A DNA stretch of 30,808 bases from an uncultured Bacilli bacterium. Its GTDB lineage: Bacteria > Bacillota_I > Bacilli_A > RF39 > UBA660. The DNA lies in contig CANQIM010000001.1 in the NCBI GenBank assembly GCA_947624075.1, forward strand, positions 1 to 30,808, given 5' to 3'. Of the stretch, positions 23,676-30,808 are shown piece by piece. Below the pieces are notes generated by a model that saw only the letters and a program-made list of their open reading frames with translations, had not been told where the DNA came from and did not search any database. Made by a program: the position numbers and the translations under genes. Positions within the stretch are counted from its first letter, which is position 1. Every line of letters begins with the position of its first letter.

Positions 23676-23690
23676 GGGGGAATTTCTATA
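23676..23690 (+). promoter_or_regulatory. Strong ribosome site before an ATA start
   Basis: AAAGGGGG ends at 23680, followed by seven bases AATTTCT and ATA (23688-23690), in frame with tmcAL. The next codons read KAIGIIAEYNPFHNGH, the conserved start of the TmcAL family, where other members have MKA. So ATA stands where the initiator codon is expected. Confidence 0.6.
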
Positions 23691-24830
23691 AAAGCAATTG
23701 GTATTATTGCTGAATATAATCCTTTTCATAATGGACATTTGTATCATTTAAAAGAAATAAAAAAGAAATATAAGGACTATGTAGTAGTTTTAGTTTTAAG
23801 TGGTAGTTTTACCGAGCGTGGTGAAGTTAGTCTTATTAGTAAAGATAAAAAAGTAAAAATAGCTTTAGAAGCAGGAATTGATTTAGTTGTGGAGTTGCCT
23901 TTTGCTTTTGCAGTACAGAGTGCTGACTATTTTAGTTATGGAGCAATTACTATTTTAGAATATTTAGGTGTTGAAAAGGTTGTATTTGGAAGTGAATCTA
24001 ATAAATTAGAAGATTTAGAAGAGATTGCTAGATGTCAAATTGATAATCCTGATTTTGATAAGTTAGTTAAAATCTATAGTAAATTTGGTAATAACTACCC
24101 TACTGCTTTAGCTTTAGCTTTAAATGATTTAACTGATAAAAAGATAGATACTCCTAATGATTTGTTAGGGATTAGTTATATAAAGACAATTTTAAAATAT
24201 AATTACAAAATTAAATATGATTCGATAAAGCGAATAAATAATTATCATAGTTTAAGTCTTGAAAAAATTTCTTCAGCTAGTGCAATTAGAAAAGCTTTAA
24301 GGGATGGGGTTGATATAAAAGAACAAGTACCTAGCTTTGTAATGAATTACTTAGATGAGCTGCATTATATAGATGATTATTTTGACTTTTTGAAATATAA
24401 AGTTTTAGTAGATGATGATTTATTAAAGTATCAAACTATAGATGAGGGAATGGCAAAGAAATTAAAAGTGGAAATAAAAAAAGCAAGCTCTTATCAAGAA
24501 TTAGTTAGCAATTTAAAGCAGAAAAGATTAACAGAAAGTAAGATTAAAAGAATGCTTTTACATATACTTTGTGGTTTCACAAAAGAGGAAGCTAAGAGAT
24601 TGCAGGAAATTAAATATATTAGAATTTTGGGATTTAATGAAACTGGAAGAATATATTTAAATAGTATTAAGAAGGATATTAGAGTTCCTCTTATTAGTAA
24701 GTTAAAAAGAGAAAAAGAGGAAATGTTAGAATTAGAATTAAAGTATCAAACTATTTATGATATTTTAAGTAAAAAGAAAATTAATGAGGAAAAAGTTTTT
24801 CCAATAAGATGGGAGGATAAAAATGATTAA
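23688..24830 (+). CDS. tmcAL: tRNA(Met) cytidine acetate ligase TmcAL
   Basis: TmcAL (YlbM in Bacillus) makes N4-acetylcytidine at wobble position 34 of elongator tRNA-Met from acetate and ATP. The 380-residue product opens with GIIAEYNPFHNGHLYH, which holds the nucleotidyltransferase HxGH motif. It continues with VLSGSFTERGEVSL and ELPFAFAVQSADYFSYGAI, and later has GISYIKT and SASAIRKALRDG (an SxxxIR-type motif), followed by a helical C-terminal half. The frame can be opened at an ATG at 23652, adding MIKYIKKKGGIS, but that stretch is not part of the family, has only a weak ribosome site, and overlaps the promoter -10. I prefer the ATA at 23688. The 3' end overlaps gmk by eight bases. Confidence 0.9.
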   Translation: MKAIGIIAEYNPFHNGHLYHLKEIKKKYKDYVVVLVLSGSFTERGEVSLISKDKKVKIALEAGIDLVVELPFAFAVQSADYFSYGAITILEYLGVEKVVFGSESNKLEDLEEIARCQIDNPDFDKLVKIYSKFGNNYPTALALALNDLTDKKIDTPNDLLGISYIKTILKYNYKIKYDSIKRINNYHSLSLEKISSASAIRKALRDGVDIKEQVPSFVMNYLDELHYIDDYFDFLKYKVLVDDDLLKYQTIDEGMAKKLKVEIKKASSYQELVSNLKQKRLTESKIKRMLLHILCGFTKEEAKRLQEIKYIRILGFNETGRIYLNSIKKDIRVPLISKLKREKEEMLELELKYQTIYDILSKKKINEEKVFPIRWEDKND

Positions 24831-25503
24831 GCAAAAAAAGACAGGTCAAGTTATAGTTATTTCTTCACCTAGTGGTGGTGGAAAAGGAAGTATTATTCAA
24901 GGGCTATTAAAAAATGATAATAAATCAAGAGTTCTTTCAGTATCAACAACTTCACGAGCAATGAGAGAAAATGATATTGAAGGGGTTACTTATAATTTTG
25001 TTTCTAAAGAAGAGTTTGAAGAACTAATTAAGAAAGATTATTTTTTAGAATATACAAATTATGTAGGAAATTATTATGGTACACCAAGAAATTTTATTAA
25101 GGATAAGTTAGAAGAAGGAATAGATGTTATTTTAGAAATTGAAATTGAAGGAGCATCTAATATTAAAAAGTTAATTCCAGAAGCCATATTTATTTTTATA
25201 ATGCCACCTTCTTTGAAGACGCTAGTTACAAGATTAAAAAAGAGAAATACCGATAGTAATGATAAGATTATTGAAAGATTTAATACAGCTTATAAGGAAA
25301 TAAATGAAGTAACAAAATATAACTATGTTGTTGTTAATGATGTATTGGAAGATGCTATTGAAAAGGTGGAAGCTATTATTAAAGCAGAAAAATGCCGAGT
25401 TGATCGAATTGAAGAAGTTTATCTTGATACAAAAGAGGAAGAAATTCACGAGTTGTTAATGGATGAAGAATTTGATAATACAAATTTAGCGGAGAAGATT
25501 TAG
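24823..25503 (+). CDS. gmk: Guanylate kinase
   Basis: Phosphorylates GMP to GDP using ATP. The 226-residue product shows the guanylate-kinase P-loop SSPSGGGKGS at about 14-23, the GMP-binding segment STTSRAMRENDIEGVTY, YYGTPRNFI, and DVILEIEIEGASNIK. The lid segment has LKKRNTDSNDKIIERF and the closing YNYVVVND. It is about 20 residues longer than typical because of an acidic C-terminal tail. GGGAGG precedes the ATG, which lies within the end of tmcAL (eight-base overlap). In Bacillus gmk is followed by rpoZ; here a small membrane-protein gene comes next. Confidence 0.96.
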   Translation: MIKQKKTGQVIVISSPSGGGKGSIIQGLLKNDNKSRVLSVSTTSRAMRENDIEGVTYNFVSKEEFEELIKKDYFLEYTNYVGNYYGTPRNFIKDKLEEGIDVILEIEIEGASNIKKLIPEAIFIFIMPPSLKTLVTRLKKRNTDSNDKIIERFNTAYKEINEVTKYNYVVVNDVLEDAIEKVEAIIKAEKCRVDRIEEVYLDTKEEEIHELLMDEEFDNTNLAEKI

Positions 25504-25818
25504 ATGAAAGAATATTTAAGTAATTATGTAAATGATTTAGAAAAGAAAAAAGAAGCATCTAAGGAAGAGCTTGAGGAAATTCTAGTTAAGATAAATTTTT
25601 TTCAACATGAAAGATTAATTCATTTAATCGTAACTTTTTTTGTAGGAATTGCTGCTTGTTTATTTTTATTAGGCTTTATTTTTTCAGAAAACATCTTTTT
25701 ATTACCACTTTTTTTACTACTCATATGTTTATTTATTCCTTATATATTCCATTATTATTTTTTGGAAAATAATGTTCAAAAGCTTTACAAAATTTATGAT
25801 AGATTAAGAAAAAATTGA
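25504..25818 (+). CDS. Small two-span membrane protein of unknown function
   Basis: I do not recognise this 104-residue protein. It has a charged, probably coiled N-terminal helix (about 8-30, Lys/Glu-rich), two hydrophobic spans at about 38-60 and 64-86 with a short turn containing SEN, and a basic C-terminal end. Both termini should be on the same side. Its ATG follows the gmk stop with no gap, and a weak GGAG in the end of gmk serves as ribosome site, so it is co-transcribed with gmk. The stop is TGA, overlapping the terminator stem, and it is the last gene of the plus-strand unit. Confidence 0.7.
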   Translation: MKEYLSNYVNDLEKKKEASKEELEEILVKINFFQHERLIHLIVTFFVGIAACLFLLGFIFSENIFLLPLFLLLICLFIPYIFHYYFLENNVQKLYKIYDRLRKN

Positions 25819-25841
25819 GATTTTAAAGTCTCAATTTTTTT
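25811..25841. terminator. Bidirectional terminator between the gmk unit and pyk
   Basis: Dyad ATTGAGA (25814-25820) and TCTCAAT (25829-25835), extended by a T-G and a T-A pair to a four-base loop. A run of seven T follows on the plus strand and a run of A precedes it, giving a T-run on the minus strand. It lies between convergent genes and can serve both. The TGA stop of the small membrane-protein gene lies in the stem. Confidence 0.8.
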
Positions 25842-25892
25842 ATAAATAATTAATATTTTTATTTACCCTTACCTACTCTTTGGATTGGTTAT

Positions 25893-27308
25893 TTATTCTT
25901 TGATTTGTTCAATTTTTAATAAATTCGTAGGAGTTGCTTCTTTTGAATTGGGAAAAGCTCCTGTAGTAATAATAATATCATTTGTATTTAAAGGAACAAA
26001 CTCTTTAGCTTTTTTTATACTTTCTGTTAAAATTTCATCTGTTGAATCAAGATAAGGAATTTCCTTAGTATAGACACCCCAATTTAGAGCAAGTCTTCTA
26101 CCCATTTTTAAATCAGGACATAAGGCAAGAATTAAAGCATTAGGTTTTAAATTAGAAATTGTACGAGCTGTTGCTCCACTTATTGTAGTTGCACAAATTA
26201 CTTTAGCACCTAGACGATTAGCACTTTCAACAACGCTTTCACAAATAGCCATTGGAACACTTGTAATGGCTTGCTTTTCGGCAATATAATCAAACGATGT
26301 ATACATTTCTGTTGTCTCACAAATACGAGCCATAGCTTCTACTGTTTCAACAGGATGTTTTCCCACTGTAGTTTCGCCACTTAACATAACAGCATCTGTT
26401 CCATCAATTACAGCGTTAGCAATATCACTTGTCTCAGCTCTTTTAGGACGGTTTTCCTCCATCATGGTTTCAAGCATTTCAGTTGCTACCACACAAACCT
26501 TGCCTTTAGCTCGACATTTTTTAATAATTTCTTTTTGAATAATGGGAAGACGTTCTGATAATATTTCTGTTCCAAGATCACCTCTTGCTATCATGATACC
26601 GTCACATTCTTCTAGAATTTCGTCAAGGTTTTCTATGCCTAACGCACTTTCTATTTTACAAATTATTTGTAAGTCTTCTCGATTATATTTTCTTAAAAGC
26701 TCTTTAACTTCTAAAACGTTATCTTTGGAAGAAACAAAAGATATAGCCAAAAATTCGCCACCTGTTTTACAAGCATACTCTATATCTTCTAGGTCAGCTT
26801 CGCTTATATATGGAATATTTAATTTTACACCTGGAACACTAAAACTTTTATGACTACCTAAAACGCCACCTGCTATTATTTCACAAGTAATACCATATTC
26901 TTCTTTTGATAAGACTTTTAATTTCATTTTACCATTTTCTAATAATATTTCTGTTCCAATAGAAAAGTCTTTCAATATATTGGGATGGTTTACACTTATT
27001 TTTTCTTCTGTTCCCAAACAATTATCATTTACTATACGAATCGTTTTACCTTCTACTAGATTAATGCCATTATTTGAGACTTCTCCACCACGAAATTCTG
27101 GTCCTTTTGTGTCCCACATGATAGCAATATTTTTATCAGTTTTTTTACGAACACTTCGTATAGCTGCTACTACTGCATTTCTTTGCTCAATTGGAGCATG
27201 CGTGAAATTAATACGAGCAACATTCATGCCAGCAAGAATCATTTTTTCCATTACATCAATATCACTACTAGCTGGACCTATACTACAAATAATTTTTGTT
27301 TTCTTCAT
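25893..27308 (-). CDS. pyk: Pyruvate kinase
   Basis: Final step of glycolysis: PEP plus ADP to pyruvate plus ATP. The 471-residue product begins KKTKIICSIGPASSD and carries WDTKGPEFRGG, IMIARGDLGTEI, the Mg/K site region ENRPKRAETSDIANAVIDG and DAVMLSGETTVGKHP. The C-terminal allosteric domain is present and ends near residue 470; the extra PEP-utiliser-like domain of Bacillus-type enzymes is absent. The frame extends to an ATG at 27341, but that codon lies upstream of the AGGAGG ribosome site, so the ATG at 27308 is the start. It lies 54 bases after fpg with no obvious terminator between, so it may be partly co-transcribed with polA-fpg. Confidence 0.97.
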   Translation of the reverse strand: MKKTKIICSIGPASSDIDVMEKMILAGMNVARINFTHAPIEQRNAVVAAIRSVRKKTDKNIAIMWDTKGPEFRGGEVSNNGINLVEGKTIRIVNDNCLGTEEKISVNHPNILKDFSIGTEILLENGKMKLKVLSKEEYGITCEIIAGGVLGSHKSFSVPGVKLNIPYISEADLEDIEYACKTGGEFLAISFVSSKDNVLEVKELLRKYNREDLQIICKIESALGIENLDEILEECDGIMIARGDLGTEILSERLPIIQKEIIKKCRAKGKVCVVATEMLETMMEENRPKRAETSDIANAVIDGTDAVMLSGETTVGKHPVETVEAMARICETTEMYTSFDYIAEKQAITSVPMAICESVVESANRLGAKVICATTISGATARTISNLKPNALILALCPDLKMGRRLALNWGVYTKEIPYLDSTDEILTESIKKAKEFVPLNTNDIIITTGAFPNSKEATPTNLLKIEQIKE

Positions 27309-27362
27309 TTTGCTACCTCCTAGATTTTCTAAGTTTATCATAAGTATTTAGCACTTACAAGA

Positions 27363-28184
27363 CTATTTTTGACAGATAGGACAATAATATGTACCTCTTC
27401 CACCAACTTTTATCTTTAAAATTTCATTTCCACAAACATTACATTTTTCTTTGGCCCTACCATGAACTAATAATTCATTTTGAAACAAGCCATGAACTCC
27501 TTCACTAGAAGTAAAAGTTCTAATAGTAGTTCCACCTAATTTGATAGCTTTTTCTAAAACTTCTTGGCAATTTTTTATAATAAGACGGCATTCTTCCAAA
27601 GTAATATCACAGGCTTTTCTAGTAGGACTTATCTTACTCATAAATAAAATTTCATCATCATAAATGTTACCAATTCCTGTAATAATACTTTGATCTAGAA
27701 GAACTGTTTTTATAGGCAACTTTTTATTATGAATTTTTTCATATAAATACTCTTTAGTTAGGTTTTTATCATTATATTCTAGTCCTAATTCTGATAAAGG
27801 TTTCATTTCATCCAATTTACTGGTTGGAATAAGATACATCTTGCCAAATTTACGAACATCATGAAAGCGAAAACTAATATTATTATCAAGTATTAATTCA
27901 ACATGTTCATGCTTATTTCTTTCCTCACCTTTTTTTCTAAAGGTAAATTTACCTTCCATACGTAAATGGACTAAAAGTGTATCTTTATCTAAAGTCATAA
28001 CAATAAATTTACCTCTAGTCTTAATTTCATTTATTTTTTGATTGATAATTTTTTTCTTAAATTCATCTGTTAAAGGATAAGCAATTATATTATCCCAATA
28101 AATGTTACAATCCGTTATTTTTTTACCAATTAATTTATCTTTTAAAGTATTGGCAACTGTAATTACTTCTGGTTTTTCAGGCAT
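27363..28184 (-). CDS. mutM: Formamidopyrimidine-DNA glycosylase (MutM/Fpg)
   Basis: Base-excision repair glycosylase/AP lyase for 8-oxoguanine and formamidopyrimidines. The mature N-terminus PEKPEV gives the catalytic Pro and Glu. Other features are GKFIVMTL with the conserved Lys, the H2TH region (DQSIITGIGNIYDDEILF), and a C-terminal zinc finger with CNVC and CPIC separated by a segment containing GGRGTYYC. The length is 273 residues, as usual. The frame extends upstream to 28229 but would add a stretch with no counterpart and hide the catalytic Pro; the ATG at 28184 follows AGGAGG at seven bases. That ribosome site overlaps the polA stop codon. The polA-mutM order is the same as in Bacillus. 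Confidence 0.97.
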   Translation of the reverse strand: MPEKPEVITVANTLKDKLIGKKITDCNIYWDNIIAYPLTDEFKKKIINQKINEIKTRGKFIVMTLDKDTLLVHLRMEGKFTFRKKGEERNKHEHVELILDNNISFRFHDVRKFGKMYLIPTSKLDEMKPLSELGLEYNDKNLTKEYLYEKIHNKKLPIKTVLLDQSIITGIGNIYDDEILFMSKISPTRKACDITLEECRLIIKNCQEVLEKAIKLGGTTIRTFTSSEGVHGLFQNELLVHGRAKEKCNVCGNEILKIKVGGRGTYYCPICQK

Positions 28185-28194
28185 AAACTTCCTC

Positions 28195-30807
28195 CTATTT
28201 AGCTTCGTACCAATTACTGCCGACTTCAATATCTACTTTTAATGGTACACTTAATTTAAAAGTATTTTCCATAGTATTTTTTACTATTTCTTTTACTTCT
28301 TCTAATTCAGTATCTAAAACATTAAAAACTAATTCATCGTGAACTTGAATTAACATTTTACTTTTTAAATGACGTTTTTCAAACTCTTGAAAAATTTCTA
28401 CCATAGCCTTTTTTAAAATATCAGCAGCAGTTCCTTGAATTGGTGTATTAAGAGCAATTCTTTCTCCACTACTTCTAATCATATAATTTTTATTATTTAA
28501 CTCTTCAATAATTCTTTTACGGTTCATTAGTGTTTTGACATAACCATACTTATAAGCATTAGCTTTTTCTTCTTCCATATATTCTTTGATACCAGGATAT
28601 GTTTCTAGATAATTATCCATAAATTTTTTTGCTGTTGCGATATCGATACCTAAGTCTTCTGAAAGGCCAAAACTACTTATTCCATATAAAATACCAAAGT
28701 TAACAGCCTTTGCTGTACGACGCATATCTTTTGTTACTTCTTCAATTGGTACTTTAAAAATGTCACTAGCTGTTTTAGCATGAATATCTTTATCATCAAT
28801 AAAAGCTTGAATTAAATTAGTAGCATTTGAAACATGAGCAAAAATTCGTAATTCTACTTGGGAATAATCACTTGATAAAATTTTAGAATTTTCATCTGGT
28901 ACAAAGGCCTTTCTAATTAAACGAGCATATTCATTACGAGCAGGAATATTTTGTAAATTTGGCGAAATGCTAGAAAGTCTTCCTGTCCTAGTTAATGTTT
29001 GCGTAAAAATAGTATGAATACGACCATCTTCTCTAACTTCTGCTTTTAATCCTACAGCATAATTAGTATATAATTTAGAAATAGTTCTATAATCTAATAT
29101 TTTATCAACAATAGGATGAACAAATCTAATTTTATCTAGTATTTCCTTGCTGGTAGAGAACTTATTATCTTTAATTTTTTTAGGATAAGGAATTTCTAAC
29201 TTTTCAAAAAGAACAATACCTAATTGACTTGGTGACATAATGTTAAATTTAGTGCCAGCTAAATCATAAATTTCTATTTCTAATTTATCCATTTGCTCTT
29301 TCAATTCATTTTCTACAGAAGTTAAATAATCAGTATTTACTTTTATACCTGTTATTTCCATATCAGCTAAAACAAGTGAAAGAGGCATTTCAATGTTATA
29401 AAATAAATCAGTTTCTTCGGCTTCTTCTATTTCTTTTAAAAGCCTTTCTTTTGTTTCGTATATAAATTTGGCTTTGTTATAGCAAACTTCTTGTAATTCA
29501 CCTTCAATAACTATTTTTGGTTTTTTGTCAGAACCATACATTTCTTCATATAAAGGTATATCATAATCAAGCTGACGGGCAACAAAGGCTATATCATCTT
29601 TTATAATATAATCAAGAAGATATGTTGCAATCATAGTATCAAAAGTGACATTAGCAAATTTAACTCCATAATTGTTCAATACAACAATATTTTTCTTTAA
29701 ATCATAAGTATATTTTTTATAATTGCTTTCAAAAATATCTTTGTTGGCAATAATTTCATCTTTTGATAGGAACAAAGCTTTCTCTCCATTATATAGACCC
29801 ATGCCTAATATTTCACTTTTACTATAGACTGAGCCTCTCGTTTCTAAATAAAAGGCAAATTCTTTATCTTTAAAGTCAGCGATTGTTCCTATTTTTATTC
29901 TTTCTTTTTCCTTCTTCTTCTCTTCTTTTTTAGTTTCAAAATCGTTAAAATCTAGTTTTTTTAATATTGAATAAAATTCTAACTCTTCAAGTTCTTGTAT
30001 AAATTCTTCTTTTTTAAAGCCATTATATTTACAATCTTCTAAAGTAAAATCAAGGGGAACCTCACGATAGATGGTTGCGATATCATAAGACATGTAGGCA
30101 TCAGCTTTTCCGGCAATTAGCTTTTCTTGAGTTTTACCTTTTATTTCATCAATATGTTCATATAAATTATCTAAACTTTGATATTTTTCTAAAAGACTTA
30201 TAGCTGTTTTTTCACCTATGCCTTTGACACCAGGAATATTGTCACTTGAATCTCCCATAAGGGCTTTTAAATCAATCATTCTAATTGGATCAACATGATA
30301 AGTATTTCTAAACTCTTTTTTGTCCATCATGATATGACCCGTTTGTTTTAACAATTTTACTTCTACTTCATCGCTTATCAATTGTAATAAGTCCTTATCA
30401 CTACTTACGATAGTCGCGATAAATTCATCTTCTTCATCAACAATTTTAGCAAGAGTACCTATAATGTCATCAGCTTCATAATTATCTATTTCAAATGATT
30501 TAATTCCCATAGTCTTTAAAATTTCTTTAGCTTTAGGAAACTGTAGACGTAACTCATCAGGCATCTCTTGACGACCAGCTTTATAGCTTTCATATTTATC
30601 ATGTCTAAAGGTTTTCCCCTTATCAAAAGCAACAACTATATAAGAAGGATTTTCCTCTTTTATAATCTTGTTCATCATATTGATAAAGCCATATAAGGCA
30701 TTAGTTGGAAAACCTTTAGAGTTTCTCATGATAACTCCTTGATATGCAGTTGCATAAAAACTTCTAAATAATAAGTTATTACCATCAACTAAAATTATTT
30801 TTTTCAT
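28195..30807 (-). CDS. polA: DNA polymerase I
   Basis: Gap-filling and primer-removal polymerase. The complete 870-residue frame starts one base inside the window edge with KKIILVDGNNLLFRSFYA. The 5' nuclease domain (1 to about 290) has the metal-binding acids in VAFDKG, YEADDIIGT and SSDKDLLQL, and the GVKGIGEKTA helix-hairpin-helix. The middle 3'-5' exonuclease-like domain is degenerate: the FDTET motif is replaced by FYLET, so proofreading is probably absent, as in many Firmicutes. The polymerase domain has motif A DYSQVELR (647-654), O-helix RRTAKAVNFGILYG (F704, Y708) and motif C VHDE (822-825). F704 at the sugar-selective position is of the E. coli type. Its ribosome site is outside the window. 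Confidence 0.97.
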   Translation of the reverse strand: MKKIILVDGNNLLFRSFYATAYQGVIMRNSKGFPTNALYGFINMMNKIIKEENPSYIVVAFDKGKTFRHDKYESYKAGRQEMPDELRLQFPKAKEILKTMGIKSFEIDNYEADDIIGTLAKIVDEEDEFIATIVSSDKDLLQLISDEVEVKLLKQTGHIMMDKKEFRNTYHVDPIRMIDLKALMGDSSDNIPGVKGIGEKTAISLLEKYQSLDNLYEHIDEIKGKTQEKLIAGKADAYMSYDIATIYREVPLDFTLEDCKYNGFKKEEFIQELEELEFYSILKKLDFNDFETKKEEKKKEKERIKIGTIADFKDKEFAFYLETRGSVYSKSEILGMGLYNGEKALFLSKDEIIANKDIFESNYKKYTYDLKKNIVVLNNYGVKFANVTFDTMIATYLLDYIIKDDIAFVARQLDYDIPLYEEMYGSDKKPKIVIEGELQEVCYNKAKFIYETKERLLKEIEEAEETDLFYNIEMPLSLVLADMEITGIKVNTDYLTSVENELKEQMDKLEIEIYDLAGTKFNIMSPSQLGIVLFEKLEIPYPKKIKDNKFSTSKEILDKIRFVHPIVDKILDYRTISKLYTNYAVGLKAEVREDGRIHTIFTQTLTRTGRLSSISPNLQNIPARNEYARLIRKAFVPDENSKILSSDYSQVELRIFAHVSNATNLIQAFIDDKDIHAKTASDIFKVPIEEVTKDMRRTAKAVNFGILYGISSFGLSEDLGIDIATAKKFMDNYLETYPGIKEYMEEEKANAYKYGYVKTLMNRKRIIEELNNKNYMIRSSGERIALNTPIQGTAADILKKAMVEIFQEFEKRHLKSKMLIQVHDELVFNVLDTELEEVKEIVKNTMENTFKLSVPLKVDIEVGSNWYEAK

Positions 30808-30808
30808 T

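Noticed and set aside
23652..23687. ATG at 23652 as the tmcAL start
   Set aside because: It overlaps a good extended -10 element, has only a weak, distant ribosome site and adds residues that do not belong to the family; the site at 23688 fits better.
25234..25449. Minus-strand 71-codon frame inside gmk
   Set aside because: Antisense shadow of gmk, with Asn/Phe/Ile composition and no initiation signals.
28185..28229. Upstream extension of the fpg frame into polA
   Set aside because: Fpg needs Pro at position 2 as the catalytic N-terminus; only the ATG at 28184 gives that.
1..30808. tRNA, rRNA, CRISPR repeats, transposase or phage genes
   Set aside because: None of the intergenic gaps holds a cloverleaf-like or regularly repeated sequence, and no product shows transposase, integrase or phage motifs.

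Overview
The window looks like a piece of chromosome from a low-G+C Gram-positive-type bacterium (Bacillota/Mycoplasmatota side, for example an uncultured gut lineage near Erysipelotrichia or RF39). This placement is inferred from the strong A+T bias, the Lys/Ile/Phe/Asn-rich proteins, the AGGAGG/GGTGA ribosome sites and Bacillus-like gene order. UGA acts as a stop here (murG and the small gene after gmk end in TGA) and Trp is read from TGG, so the genetic code is the standard bacterial one. Almost everything is on the minus strand. Only tmcAL, gmk and a small membrane-protein gene (23.7-25.8 kb) are on the plus strand. I see no rRNA, tRNA, CRISPR, insertion sequence or phage gene, and no gene-free stretch above 300 bases.

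Region by region (minus-strand genes are transcribed from high to low coordinates): (1) 0-3.9 kb holds a SPOR-domain protein, radC, mreC, mreD, spoIVFA and spoIVFB. This is the order of the Bacillus spoIIB-maf-radC-mreBCD-minCD-spoIVFAB locus with maf, mreB, minC and minD missing. (2) 4.0-7.4 kb is a copper operon, csoR-copA, with a TtcA-like tRNA thiolase coupled to its end. The CsoR operator fills the spacer of the csoR promoter. (3) 7.4-9.9 kb encodes a large surface leucine-rich-repeat protein with one membrane span and an acidic, probably cytoplasmic tail. (4) 10.1-11.3 kb has a fabG-type reductase behind a YcxB-like membrane protein. (5) 11.4-23.5 kb is a division and cell-wall cluster: murG, murB, ftsQ/divIB, then five tandem paralogous polytopic membrane proteins of GT-C glycosyltransferase type, then ftsA and ftsZ. 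(6) 23.6-25.8 kb, plus strand: tmcAL, gmk and a two-span membrane protein. (7) 25.9-30.8 kb: polA, fpg (mutM) and pyk.

The most striking part is the block of five glycosyltransferase-like paralogs. It begins by stop/start overlap with ftsQ and sits where Bacillus has ylxW-ylxX-sbp. They share an acidic first-loop motif and a C-terminal domain with a G-N-x-G motif. This suggests a glycan-modification system tied to division or envelope synthesis, but the substrate cannot be read from sequence.

Two genes, tmcAL and the last GT paralog, appear to begin at near-cognate codons (AUA and AUU), each placed 7 bases after a GGGGG ribosome site. Several other starts were set to ATG codons with clear ribosome sites, shortening the longest open frames.
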